From: Nitrosarchaeum sp.
Lineage (GTDB): Archaea; Thermoproteota; Nitrososphaeria; Nitrososphaerales; Nitrosopumilaceae
Assembly: GCA_021414365.1 (NCBI GenBank)
Contig: JAIOOR010000019.1
Coordinates: 1 to 64,000, forward strand
DNA length: 64,000 nucleotides
Direction: 5' to 3'
A model generated the notes under the pieces. That model made no database searches and had not been told where the DNA came from. It saw only the letters and a list, made by a program, of their open reading frames with translations. Below, piece after piece: positions 10,608 to 20,494 of the stretch. Each line of letters begins with the position of its first letter. The stretch's first letter is position 1. The position numbers were made by a program, and so were the translations under genes.

Positions 10608-10802
10608 TTGATGCCTAAATTTATCATGAAATCAAAGTTATCATTTGGAAAGGATTTGGTAAAAAATGTTTTCAAAAAAGATAATGAATTTTCAAATAAA
10701 TGTAAAATCTGCGACATGGAATTTTCTGATCCAGAACGAACAAAAAAACACATGATAAAAGCACACTCAAAACCAAAACGTGAAAAAGATCATCATATGT
10801 AA
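10608..10802 (+). CDS. C2H2 zinc-finger small protein
   Basis: CKICDMEFSDPERTKKHMIKAH. Confidence 0.75.
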   Translation: MMPKFIMKSKLSFGKDLVKNVFKKDNEFSNKCKICDMEFSDPERTKKHMIKAHSKPKREKDHHM

Positions 10803-10840
10803 TTCTCTAGTATAATTAATTTCTTAATGTTCAATACAAT

Positions 10841-12646
10841 CTATTTCATGAGCTTTGGCACAAACATGTAAACAAGCAAAATTATCTCGATTCTTCCAAG
10901 AATCATTAAAAACCCGAAAACCATTGTTATAAATGGATTAAGTGCAGCGCTAACTGTACCTGCACCATGACCTGTAGTTGTTATTGCAGATACAGCATCA
11001 AAAAATGCATCTTGAAAATCATATCCTATTGTATGCATGTATGCTGCGACTAATAATGGAATGATAATTGATACTGCTAATATTATCAATCCTACCACGA
11101 TGTCTTTTTTATCTGATTCAGATATTTTCACAGAATTTCTATCAAAAATATATCGTAATTTAGCTAATTGCATAAATCTGAAAATCTTTATTCCTCCCGC
11201 TGTAGAAAATCCACATCCACCTATTATCATGGCAATAATCATAACTGTGTATGCCACTGGATTCAAATTATTCATGCTTATTGTAGCAAATCCCGTAGTT
11301 GTGCCAGCTGAAATCATATTGAATATGCTGTCTAACCAACTTTCATCCATTGATAATATGAACACAAGACAAAAAATCACTAAAAGAATTAGGTACACTA
11401 TGACTTCTTTTGTTAAATTTATTGAAAGAAATTTTGTTCTGACAAATGCATAATGAAAACCAAATGGAAGTGCTCCAAGTATCATTCCTGCCATCAATAT
11501 GATATATTCTGGCGTTGTAAAATTATCAAATATTTTAGAATCAGGACTTGATCCTCCAGTAGATAATGCACTAAATGCAAGAGCAAAATCATCTAGTATC
11601 TCACCTCCACCACCAAAATAAAATAAAAGTAATGCGATTATTACAGCATAAATTGAAAAAATAACTGTGATTATAGAAAATAATTCTTTTAAGTGTGGAA
11701 CATTTCCTGAAATAAATCCTTGCATTGTTTTAACTCTCTTTTCAGGATAAAACACAGTCACAATCAAGTAGATGAAGCTTAATCCTCCTACAAACTGTGC
11801 ATATCCACGATAAAATGTAAAACTTCTTGGCAAGTCTTCTGGGTGTTCAACTAATGAGAATCCCCCAGTTGTAAACCCAGCTGAACTTTCAAAAAATGAA
11901 TCTGCAAATAGTTTTACAGGATCACTGGATTCAAAATGCACTACAAAAAGCTGCGGTATCATGCCAAATAACACCAAAATCATAAAACTAGCAAAAACAA
12001 GAATTGCGGTTCCTCTTAATGTGATGGGCTGCTTTTCCCCATAAGAATTCATAAAAAATCCAGAAACTATGAGCAAGACCGACATTACATAAATTCCTGT
12101 TGCAACTATGGGATCATTTAACAAAGTTGCAATTATTCCGGGAATGAACATCAAGACTCCCGTGAATTGTGTTACCACCCCTAGATTCCAAATAACTCCC
12201 CACAGTGTAGATTGTTTCTGTTTTTTTACTAGTGATTTTTTTACAAGGTTTACTATTGTATCAAGATAAAGTATTCCTACAACTAAATTGCTTTTTGACA
12301 TCACTGCAATTTTTCTAATTTTTTTCTCACGCATTATTTCCAGAGCTTCTGAAAGAAAATGATCTTCTCTTATGGAAATTAAAGGAAACACCATGATGTC
12401 TCCAAGTGTTGTTTTAAGTGGATTAACCAAAGACTCGCTTAATTTTGTTAAAATATCTTCGTCTGTAACTATTCCTAATGGATTATACGAATCATCGACT
12501 ACTATTATTTCATCTTGATCTTTCTTTTTTAATATTGTACATGCTTCTGTGATCTTTACATGTTCTGATAACATTAGAATATTAGATCTATAGTACTGAG
12601 ATACTTTTTTACTCAGATAATCTGTTAGGTTGTTCTCTTGAGACAA
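10841..12646 (-). CDS. TrkH-type potassium transporter with N-terminal tandem CBS domains
   Basis: N-terminal CBS pair (IIVVDDSYNPLGIVTDEDI; IRKIAVMSKSNLVVGILYLD) followed by TrkH pore repeats (SSAGFTTGGFS, SALSTGGSSP, SAGTTTGFAT, SAITTTGHGAG). Confidence 0.88.
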   Translation of the reverse strand: MSQENNLTDYLSKKVSQYYRSNILMLSEHVKITEACTILKKKDQDEIIVVDDSYNPLGIVTDEDILTKLSESLVNPLKTTLGDIMVFPLISIREDHFLSEALEIMREKKIRKIAVMSKSNLVVGILYLDTIVNLVKKSLVKKQKQSTLWGVIWNLGVVTQFTGVLMFIPGIIATLLNDPIVATGIYVMSVLLIVSGFFMNSYGEKQPITLRGTAILVFASFMILVLFGMIPQLFVVHFESSDPVKLFADSFFESSAGFTTGGFSLVEHPEDLPRSFTFYRGYAQFVGGLSFIYLIVTVFYPEKRVKTMQGFISGNVPHLKELFSIITVIFSIYAVIIALLLFYFGGGGEILDDFALAFSALSTGGSSPDSKIFDNFTTPEYIILMAGMILGALPFGFHYAFVRTKFLSINLTKEVIVYLILLVIFCLVFILSMDESWLDSIFNMISAGTTTGFATISMNNLNPVAYTVMIIAMIIGGCGFSTAGGIKIFRFMQLAKLRYIFDRNSVKISESDKKDIVVGLIILAVSIIIPLLVAAYMHTIGYDFQDAFFDAVSAITTTGHGAGTVSAALNPFITMVFGFLMILGRIEIILLVYMFVPKLMK

Positions 12647-12835
12647 TTATTCTGAATTTAGACCTACTACAGATTAATCTTGTGTCATAAATTCCTAAAG
12701 CGATGCGATCTGCCGTCTTTCCTTACATGCTTGATCATGCTAACATGTTTTGAATTTGTTGTAGATGCAATTGTCTTAAAATACTGTCTGGCTAAACTTT
12801 AAACTCTAAATCTTTGAACTTCATTTGAGATTACA

Positions 12836-13180
12836 ATGAAAAATTCTGACATGTCATATGGATTGACTGAATCTGAATTATTTGATCAAATTTCTCATAA
12901 CAGCAATGTTGTTGTTTATGATTTGAGAAAAAAAGAAGATTATGCCAAAGGTCATATCAAAAAATCGATTTTAATTCAATTTGATGAAAAACACCTCATA
13001 GACGCATCAAAATCCTCAAAAGTAATATTGATAGGTAAAGATGAGGAACAGTCAAAGAAGATGACAATTGCCCTACGTTCTCATGATATTGACGCATTTT
13101 ATCTAATAGGAGGCATAAAAAACTGGTCAAAAGGATTCTATTGTACAAATATTTCTTATGTAGGAACAGGTTACCCATAA
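12836..13180 (+). CDS. Rhodanese-like domain protein (active-site Cys apparently missing)
   Basis: VVYDLRKKEDYAKGHIKKSI...VILIGKDEEQSKKMTIALRSHDIDAFYLIGGIKNWSKG. Confidence 0.7.
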   Translation: MKNSDMSYGLTESELFDQISHNSNVVVYDLRKKEDYAKGHIKKSILIQFDEKHLIDASKSSKVILIGKDEEQSKKMTIALRSHDIDAFYLIGGIKNWSKGFYCTNISYVGTGYP

Positions 13181-13186
13181 TACAAA

Positions 13187-13534
13187 ATGAATGTTATTGA
13201 TTTACACAATCCTCAAAGAATAAACCGTACGCCTGACAGAATTGAGGTGTTATTTTCATCAGGTAATTTTGTAGAACATGGATTTTCAGTTAACAAAGTT
13301 GAACTCCGCCTATATCTAGAAAAATCTGATGCTAAATTAGGACCATATTCATTAATCACATCATTTGTAGAAACTGACCATGGATCAGTTGAAATGATTT
13401 ATGATGAAGGTTATCGTGGAGAAGACTCACTTCATCGTACTGCTCAGTTTATTACATCTAATCTTGGTATGTCTGGATTAATCCTACGTTCCATTATCAC
13501 GTTACGTGATAGGATTGAAAAACAATCTTCCTAA
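13187..13534 (+). CDS. Conserved hypothetical protein
   Basis: Complete ORF immediately downstream of the rhodanese-like gene. Confidence 0.6.
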   Translation: MNVIDLHNPQRINRTPDRIEVLFSSGNFVEHGFSVNKVELRLYLEKSDAKLGPYSLITSFVETDHGSVEMIYDEGYRGEDSLHRTAQFITSNLGMSGLILRSIITLRDRIEKQSS

Positions 13535-13702
13535 TTTTGCCTTTTCATCATATCGCATATTGCTGTATTTGGATTGAACGTTATTAAAAAACCCTTATTG
13601 CCTTTGTATGATGTTTGTTTTAATAAATAATTCAAAAAATAAACTTTTCACTCATATTTTATTATGATCCCGGATTAAATCCATCTTGTTTTTAATAATG
13701 TC

Positions 13703-14104
13703 ATGAAAGGAGACGTTTTACTGCAAAATATCAAAGTTACAGGAATTATTCCTGCATCCGCAGGGAAAAAATCCAAAGAGTCTAAACTGTTGATTCGTGA
13801 AGCTATTCTTACCAAATTAGGAAAGAACGTTGAGAATGTAAGGAAAAGATGTGCTGAAAAGCCATTGTCTGTCACCATTGTGTTTTCCTTACACACAACA
13901 ACTCATGCCAAAAAGGATCTATCTGGTCTTTCAGATAATATCATCAAAATTCTTGGAGAAGAAATGTCTTCAAAAAAAGATGCTCTAAAAGGATTGGAAA
14001 TTGTGAATAATACAAATCTGATTCACAGAATTATCTTGGAGAAAAACATCGTTAAAAAAGATGTTAAAGAAGAGTTTTCACTTTCAATATATGAGTGGGA
14101 TTAA
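13703..14104 (+). CDS. Hypothetical protein, weakly RusA-like
   Basis: THAKKDLSGLSDNIIKILGEEM...VNNTNLIHRIILEK loosely resembles the RusA kkDlDNl...D pattern. Confidence 0.4.
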   Translation: MKGDVLLQNIKVTGIIPASAGKKSKESKLLIREAILTKLGKNVENVRKRCAEKPLSVTIVFSLHTTTHAKKDLSGLSDNIIKILGEEMSSKKDALKGLEIVNNTNLIHRIILEKNIVKKDVKEEFSLSIYEWD

Positions 14105-14106
14105 CG

Positions 14107-14140
14107 GGTAAACTGTTACCTTATTTTCTTACTGTTTTTT
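14107..14140 (+). terminator. Hairpin plus T-tract (putative terminator)
   Basis: GGTAA-ACTG-TTACC followed by TTATTTTCTTACTGTTTTTTT, directly after the stop at 14104. Confidence 0.35.
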
Positions 14141-14262
14141 TATTTTAAAAAACTGTTTTTGAATCACAAAATCTCTTTGACTCATTGTTTGTTCTTAAAA
14201 GGTTGACGGTGCTGTAATCCTACAACTCTTGGCTGATTACATTGTGTATTTGAATAAATCTA

Positions 14263-14472
14263 ATGGAGAGCATAAAAAGAACTCTGATAAAAACTGCCGT
14301 CTATCGTGGTTCCATTACTTTGTTGCTGTTTGTTCTGTTATGGGCATTTACTGATGATGTTTATCAAACTTCAATGATTACGCTAGTTTTCAATATTGCA
14401 GCCACCATAATTTACTATTTTCACGAACGAATGTGGGGTAAAATTAGTTGGGAAAATCCAATCCCTCTTTGA
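14263..14472 (+). CDS. DUF2061-type membrane protein
   Basis: ESIKRTLIKTAVYRGSITLLLFVLLWAFTDDVYQTSMITLVFNIAATIIYYFHERMWGKISW. Confidence 0.75.
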   Translation: MESIKRTLIKTAVYRGSITLLLFVLLWAFTDDVYQTSMITLVFNIAATIIYYFHERMWGKISWENPIPL

Positions 14473-14499
14473 TTTGGTCTTAATCTGAGAATTTGAGGT

Positions 14500-14601
14500 C
14501 ATTACTTGACAAATACGTTTTATTAGTTTTGATCTGTTCAAAATAAGATCATCCCTCTCAAGTAATGTAATTGTTATGCCTTGAATACTTCAAAACGTAT
14601 T
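14500..14601. promoter_or_regulatory. Interleaved perfect 10-bp inverted repeats upstream of thrS
   Basis: CATTACTTGA (14500-14509) / TCAAGTAATG (14558-14567); AATACGTTTT (14512-14521) / AAAACGTATT (14592-14601). Confidence 0.55.
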
Positions 14602-14627
14602 AAAGTAAAACTATAGAGTGTGATTAT

Positions 14628-16502
14628 GTGCGCATATTACAACTACACTGTGACAGCATAGAATACACTCCTACAAAAAAGGAGATCAAAAGCGCTGAGG
14701 ATATAATTCCTGAAACTAAAAGATTGGAGGAAGTTGTTGTGGCATTTGTGGCAATTGAAAACGGTGATGACTCATCTGTGGCACAAAACGCCATATCTCA
14801 AATAAAAAACTCTATGAGTAAAATCGGCTGTAAAAAATTATTGTTATATCCATATGCTCATCTTAGCTCAAATTTGGCATCTCCCTCAATTGCATTATCA
14901 TTACTTAAAGAGATGGAGTCATCTGCATCTGAATTAGAAGTATCTCACTCTCCATTTGGTTGGACCAAATCATACAAAGTACAAGTAAAGGGACATCCAC
15001 TTGCAGAGAGCTCCAAAGTTGTAACTAAAGAAAGTTCTGGAGAAAAAAGTTCAGGTGAAGAAAAAGAAATGACTTCTGATGCACTAAAAGGAGAATCAAA
15101 AATCACCTCTTATTGGAAAATACTTTCCCCTGATGGAACATTGAGCAATATTGGTGATTTTAATTTCTCAAAATATCCAAAACTTGAAATTCTTGCAAAA
15201 TATGAGTCTGCAAAAAAGAGAGCGGTAGATGAACCTCCACCACATGTTGCACTGATGAAAAAAATGGGAATTGCAGACTATGAACCAGCTTCAGACTCTG
15301 GAAATATGAGATTTTTCCCAAATGGCCGTTTAATAAAATCTCTAATTGAACGATATGTTACTGACAGAGTCAAAGAATATGGGGGATATGAAGTTGAGAC
15401 TCCGATTATGTATGATTCACATCATCCTAGTATGGTTAGTTATTTCAATAGGTTTCCAGCAAGACAATACAATATTGATTCGGAAGGAAAAAAATTGTTT
15501 TTGAGATTTGCTGCATGTTTTGGTCAATTCTTAATGGCAAATGAATATCAAATGTCTTACAAGAATTTACCATACAGATTATACGAATTAACTCGTTACA
15601 GCTTTAGACGTGAACAATCCGGTGAACTTGTAGGATTGAGACGATTACGTGCATTTACAATGCCTGACTGTCATGCTTTTTGCAAAGATATTGAGCAAGC
15701 CATTCGAGAAATTAAAGTTAGATTTGATTTATCTCGTAATGTCTTAAAAGAAATGGGTATAGTGGATTCTGATTATGAAATGGCAATCCGATTTACTGAA
15801 GATTTCTATAATGAAAACAAGTCTTCAATTGAAGATCTAGTCAAAAAACATGGTAGACCAGTATTAGTTGAAATGTGGAAAGAAAAATTCTTTTATTTTG
15901 TTTTGAAATGGGAATTTAATTTTGTCGATAGTATGGGAAAAGCTTCTGCACTTTCAACTGATCAGATAGATGTTGAAAACGGGAATCGCTACGGTATTGA
16001 ATTTGTAGATGAACACAATACTCGTAAGCACCCAATAATTTTGCACAACTCCCCAAGTGGTGCAATTGAAAGAATCATTTATGTTCTACTAGAAAAGGCA
16101 GCACAAGAAATCAAAGAAGGACGAAAACCCCAATTTCCATTATGGCTTGCACCAACACAAGTTCGTGTAATTCCTCTCAAAGAAGAATTTTCCAGCATTT
16201 GTGATGCTTTGGCTGATAAATTATCTTCTCATAATATCCGAGTTGATATTGATGATAGAAATGAAAGCATAGGAAAGAGAATTCGTGATGCAGAAAAAGA
16301 TTGGATTCGCTATACTCTAGTTCTTGGAGAAAAAGAAGCAAATTCAAAAAATCTGAGTATTAGAGATAGGCAAACTGGAGATGTCAGAGAATTGACATTT
16401 GATGATTTTATTAACGAAATAAGTGAACAAACAAAAGGAAAACCCTTCACTGGATTAAATCTTCCAAAATACCTCTCAGAAAGACCACAATTAATGGTCT
16501 AG
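14628..16502 (+). CDS. thrS: Threonyl-tRNA synthetase (archaeal type, N-terminal editing domain), GTG start
   Basis: MRFFPNGRLIKSLIERYVTDRVKEYGGYEVETPIM, FRREQSGELVGLRRLRAFTMPDCHAFC, anticodon domain VRVIPL. Confidence 0.95.
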   Translation: MRILQLHCDSIEYTPTKKEIKSAEDIIPETKRLEEVVVAFVAIENGDDSSVAQNAISQIKNSMSKIGCKKLLLYPYAHLSSNLASPSIALSLLKEMESSASELEVSHSPFGWTKSYKVQVKGHPLAESSKVVTKESSGEKSSGEEKEMTSDALKGESKITSYWKILSPDGTLSNIGDFNFSKYPKLEILAKYESAKKRAVDEPPPHVALMKKMGIADYEPASDSGNMRFFPNGRLIKSLIERYVTDRVKEYGGYEVETPIMYDSHHPSMVSYFNRFPARQYNIDSEGKKLFLRFAACFGQFLMANEYQMSYKNLPYRLYELTRYSFRREQSGELVGLRRLRAFTMPDCHAFCKDIEQAIREIKVRFDLSRNVLKEMGIVDSDYEMAIRFTEDFYNENKSSIEDLVKKHGRPVLVEMWKEKFFYFVLKWEFNFVDSMGKASALSTDQIDVENGNRYGIEFVDEHNTRKHPIILHNSPSGAIERIIYVLLEKAAQEIKEGRKPQFPLWLAPTQVRVIPLKEEFSSICDALADKLSSHNIRVDIDDRNESIGKRIRDAEKDWIRYTLVLGEKEANSKNLSIRDRQTGDVRELTFDDFINEISEQTKGKPFTGLNLPKYLSERPQLMV

Positions 16503-16598
16503 ATGAATTATCTCTACCAAGATTGTTTTTCCTATTTGCAAAGTTTAGAAATTAAATTATATCATTTTCATATTGTCCAAACTTAGTTGTAAATTTTA

Positions 16599-16724
16599 AA
16601 CATATGGAGGCAAAAAGCCCCCATGATGAAAAGTCCGCAGAGACTTAACATTCTCAGTTCATCGATATGTTATGCTTAGAGTGAATTGATTCATTAGGTG
16701 TTGTATGATCAAATTGTTCACTCT
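16599..16724 (+). ncRNA. Candidate multi-stem structured RNA of unknown class
   Basis: Nested complementary arms: AACATAT/ATATGTT, GGaGGC/GCCcCC, GATGAA/TTCATC enclosing AAGTC/GACTT, AGAGTGAA/TTCACTCT plus TTGAT(T)CAT/ATGATCAA. TATA-like aaattatat lies upstream and no ORF is present. Confidence 0.5.
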
Positions 16725-16852
16725 ATTGCGCATTTTTAAAATATGTAGTGATTTTTCATTAATGTACACATGTTGATAATTCTATTCATAGATTAGGCAT
16801 GGAAAAGTAATGGTATATAGGGAAATAATTAAAACCACCTGATGGTGAAAAA

Positions 16853-17737
16853 ATGAGCTTTCTAGATTTATACATGAACAGAAATCCTATGATCACTGCC
16901 TCATCAAGTGATTCTGAACCTGTAGCAACTGTATTTGGTATTCCTTTTGACTCTACACATTCTTACAAGCCAGGATGTAGATTTGGTCCTGACGTAATTC
17001 GTGATGCTTTTAATAATATTGAGATATTTCATCCTCAGTTTGGCATTGACTTAGAATCTGTAAATATCGAAGATTTAGGAAATACCACCCACACAGTTTT
17101 GGCTAGTGAGATGATTGACATGGTTGGTAAAATCACAAAAGAATTAGTTGCAAAGAAAAGACAATTGTTCATTTTAGGTGGAGAGCATTCTATTACATAT
17201 GGTACTTACATGAGTTTTCCAAAAGAAACTGGCTATGTTGTATTTGATGCTCATTATGATTTGCGTGATGAATATGCAAATATCAAACTAAGTCATGCTG
17301 CATATCTTCGAAGAATTGTTGAAAAAAGAGGAGCAGAAAATATTTTACATGTAGGTGCACGTGCATTTGTAAAAGAAGAGCTTGAGTTTCTAAAAGAGCA
17401 TAACATCAAAACAATTTCTGATAAACAAGTCAGAGAAGGAAAAGGTCCTCAACTTTTAAAAGATTTCGTATCATCTTTTGATTCAATGTATGCTAGTTTT
17501 GATCTCGATGTTTTAGATCCTGCTTATGCTCCCGGCGTTGGAAACCCCGAAGCTGCAGGTATGACCTCTCGTGAACTTTTTGATTTAATTTATTCACTTG
17601 AAAACAAAAATGTTTCAGGCGTAGATATTGTGGAATTAAACCCTCAGTATGATAATGGGGCTACTGCGTCAATTGCAGCAAAAATAATGTCTACCTTGAT
17701 TGTAATGAATTTATCTCGATTGCATTATTCTCAATGA
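16853..17737 (+). CDS. speB: Arginase/agmatinase-family ureohydrolase
   Basis: LGGEHSITYG, VFDAHYDLRDEY, ASFDLDVLDPAYAPGVGNPEAAGMTSRE. Confidence 0.9.
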   Translation: MSFLDLYMNRNPMITASSSDSEPVATVFGIPFDSTHSYKPGCRFGPDVIRDAFNNIEIFHPQFGIDLESVNIEDLGNTTHTVLASEMIDMVGKITKELVAKKRQLFILGGEHSITYGTYMSFPKETGYVVFDAHYDLRDEYANIKLSHAAYLRRIVEKRGAENILHVGARAFVKEELEFLKEHNIKTISDKQVREGKGPQLLKDFVSSFDSMYASFDLDVLDPAYAPGVGNPEAAGMTSRELFDLIYSLENKNVSGVDIVELNPQYDNGATASIAAKIMSTLIVMNLSRLHYSQ

Positions 17738-17817
17738 GTTGTTTCCAACTTTGATGTTTTTGAAACATGATAAATCTATTTACGCAAAAACATCTCAACA
17801 CATAACAGGAAAATCTA

Positions 17818-18399
17818 ATGTTAAATAATCTCAGAGGTGCATTGCAGCCAGCACTTGAAAAAATTGGTAAAGTTTTTGCATCAACAGGTCTGTCCCCAAA
17901 TTTTTGGACTGCTGTAGGTTTTGTATTTGCGCTTTCCTCTGCAGTAGTTTATGGTCTTCATATTGAATTTGGATTAATTATTGGTGGAATTTTGTTGCTA
18001 GTATCTGGATTTTTTGATATGGTCGATGGACAAGTGGCAAGAGTAACTGGAAAAACCTCTCTAAAGGGTTCATATCTTGATTCGATGTTTGATAAGATTG
18101 CTGAAGTTGCAATTTTTCTTGGATTGTTAATTGGTGGATATGCTGAACCATATCTCGTACTGCTAGCAATTACTTTATCACTACTCGTAAGTTATGCTCG
18201 TGCAAAATCTGATGCATTAAACATAAAGCTGCAAGGTGTCGGTATTGGAGAAAGAGCAGAACGCTTACTAGTAATTGCAATTATTGGAATCATTGGATTC
18301 ATTCAACCTGCAGTGATCATTGTAGTTGTAATTGCAGGAATTACGTTAATCCAACGAATGATTGTAACTGCAAAAAACATTAAAGAAAAAACTGACTAA
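17818..18399 (+). CDS. CDP-alcohol phosphatidyltransferase
   Basis: GFFDMVDGQVARVTGKTSLKGSYLDSMFDKIAE: DG-x2-AR-x8-G-x3-D-x3-D type motif. Confidence 0.9.
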   Translation: MLNNLRGALQPALEKIGKVFASTGLSPNFWTAVGFVFALSSAVVYGLHIEFGLIIGGILLLVSGFFDMVDGQVARVTGKTSLKGSYLDSMFDKIAEVAIFLGLLIGGYAEPYLVLLAITLSLLVSYARAKSDALNIKLQGVGIGERAERLLVIAIIGIIGFIQPAVIIVVVIAGITLIQRMIVTAKNIKEKTD

Positions 18400-18474
18400 A
18401 TTGATATTTTTTGTAATTTCATTAAAACTACCATTAACTAACATTTTTTTACATTAACGTGATTGATAAATTGC

Positions 18475-18543
18475 CTAGCGATGAAGAATAATAGAGCATT
18501 GATTGAAGGTCAAAATGATTCACTGTTTCACGATCTGAGCTGG
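18475..18543 (+). ncRNA. Possible C/D-box guide sRNA
   Basis: C-like GCGATGA (18478-18484), D'-like TTGA, C'-like ATGATTC, D box CTGA (18535-18538), short AGC/GCT terminal pairing; C box is degenerate. Confidence 0.3.
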
Positions 18544-18573
18544 GTACAAATTACTTTTTAAAACAAAAAATTT

Positions 18574-18861
18574 CTAACGAAGTTTTCCACGTTGTCTTCT
18601 GCTGTCTTCTGATCTAATTTTTAGAATCTTGAAGTGAATTGCACATGAAATACAGTACCATTTCAATACTGTTGGTGATGCAATGTATGCTCCTTGGGCG
18701 CGTAATTCTTTTGCCAAAGTATGTTCTACAAGATTGATTCTGCCTGTGACTTTCTTTGCCTTGTCTTTTGGTACCGTACATCCACAGTTTGTACATTGTA
18801 CTGTGCCTGATGATCCTTTACCGCCTTTTGTACGTCCTCTACTTGCACGTTTAAGTGGCAT
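18574..18861 (-). CDS. rps26e: 30S ribosomal protein S26e
   Basis: KGSSGTVQCTNCGCTVPKDKAKKVTGR...WYCISCAIHFKILKIRSEDSRRQR; start MPLKRASRGRTKGGKG. Confidence 0.92.
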   Translation of the reverse strand: MPLKRASRGRTKGGKGSSGTVQCTNCGCTVPKDKAKKVTGRINLVEHTLAKELRAQGAYIASPTVLKWYCISCAIHFKILKIRSEDSRRQRGKLR

Positions 18862-18967
18862 GAAGACAATCAAATCTGCCTCCTTATATTCTTGTATGGT
18901 TTTGATTTTTTCCCCTTCTATTGGAAAAATCAAAATCTATCAAATCATGTTTTATTTTTGTGACTAA

Positions 18968-19543
18968 TTACTCTGATTTAATTTTTGAAAATAACGCATA
19001 CGCTCCACCTATTGCATATGAAATTGAAATCAAAATTCTAGATAATAAAATGGCGATATCCTGATGAGATACAAACAACGACGTATCGATTTCTATTGCT
19101 ATTGGAATGGCCAATAATGCAGTTAGTCCTACGAGTATCTGTTCTTTGTTACTTTGATTGCTAAATAATTTCATAAAAACATATGTTGAAAAGTTTCCTA
19201 ATCCTATTCCTAATAAAATCAAATATTGAAAATACTGTGGGAAAACTGCTATTAGGCCAAATGGTAGTGCCCAACATGAACCATTTATTATCTTGATGTA
19301 TAATGGCCAAGACAAACTATTTTTCATGCGATTACGAATTAATGAAATCCTTTTTTTAAAACTCAAAAAATAAATGCTGAAGATAATTCCAAATACTCCT
19401 ACCCAAACAATTCCATAAACATACTTTGGTAAATTGTTTAAAAATACAATTTCACTTGCAATTGATGCAATTGCCACTGCTATTGCCACACAGATAAACA
19501 AGAGTCCAAAAATTCGTCTAACTTCATATTTGGTTGACTCCAT
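18968..19543 (-). CDS. Multi-TM membrane protein
   Basis: Six predicted hydrophobic segments. Confidence 0.6.
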   Translation of the reverse strand: MESTKYEVRRIFGLLFICVAIAVAIASIASEIVFLNNLPKYVYGIVWVGVFGIIFSIYFLSFKKRISLIRNRMKNSLSWPLYIKIINGSCWALPFGLIAVFPQYFQYLILLGIGLGNFSTYVFMKLFSNQSNKEQILVGLTALLAIPIAIEIDTSLFVSHQDIAILLSRILISISYAIGGAYALFSKIKSE

Positions 19544-19672
19544 GGATCTTGTTCATTCAAGCATAATTTATGGATTGAGTACAAAATAATTTGGTAAATT
19601 ATAATTCTAGTTATGATGTTTGTTGAGATTTGTACAATTACTAAAAAACTAAATAAAAAATAAAAAACTAGT

Positions 19673-20128
19673 CTATGCTAATAGACTAGTTTTCTTATCT
19701 CTTCTAATCAAGATTATGATATATGATGAAACAGCTATGATTCCTCCCTGAAGTACTTTGCTTAGAATGTCAATAAATCCAACATCGTCTTGTTGGCCTA
19801 CCAATGGAATATCTACAGTTCTAGATAATATGTATAGACATATCAGAGCTAATGAACCTCCTATTGCCAAAATATATGGTATTTTACTTGTGTGTCTGGT
19901 GATTGTTGCCCATACTCCAATTGGAATGTATGCTGCACCAACTGCTGCAAAAAATGCAGTTTCAATAAAAGCACCGCTTGGAAACTCTTGGGGTTTTCCA
20001 GCCTTCTCTTTGAATTCTAAACTCGCATCGGCAATTTCTTGAGTAGATACAAAGAGATACAATACTCCTGTACCTATCATCAAAAACACCATTGAAACCA
20101 TAGCTGATTTCACTGCTTTTGAGTTCAT
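19673..20128 (-). CDS. Four-TM membrane protein
   Basis: Hydrophobic segments throughout. Confidence 0.6.
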   Translation of the reverse strand: MNSKAVKSAMVSMVFLMIGTGVLYLFVSTQEIADASLEFKEKAGKPQEFPSGAFIETAFFAAVGAAYIPIGVWATITRHTSKIPYILAIGGSLALICLYILSRTVDIPLVGQQDDVGFIDILSKVLQGGIIAVSSYIIILIRRDKKTSLLA

Positions 20129-20202
20129 GAATCATATCTGTAAAATTGAATATAATAGATTCCGACCGTTTTCAAAAAACGAGAATGGAAGATATTAATT
20201 AA

Positions 20203-20493
20203 ATGCATATTCATATCCAATTACAGATGGCACAAGAAATTCATTATGCAGTAATGGCATTGCATTTGACAGTTGGATTTGTGCTTGTATATTTAGCAGC
20301 AAAAGCATTCAAGAAAACAAAATATCCACCAATGGCATTACTCGTTATTGGTTTTTCTTTGATTGTTGTTGGTGATACAATAATTGGAGACGTAATGGAA
20401 TTTTTAGAACAAGGTATTTTTGGTGAAGTACTTTCAGAGGGAATTGAGATTTTAGGTTTTATTGTTTTGATATTAGCGGTGAAACGAAGCTGA
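20203..20493 (+). CDS. Small membrane protein
   Basis: Three hydrophobic segments; immediately upstream of an HTH gene. Confidence 0.6.
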   Translation: MHIHIQLQMAQEIHYAVMALHLTVGFVLVYLAAKAFKKTKYPPMALLVIGFSLIVVGDTIIGDVMEFLEQGIFGEVLSEGIEILGFIVLILAVKRS

Positions 20494-20494
20494 A

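Noticed and set aside
16624-16640. RNase P CR-I-like GATGAAAAGTCC
   Set aside because: No CR-IV/CR-V partners were found and the region is too short; kept only as an unknown structured RNA.
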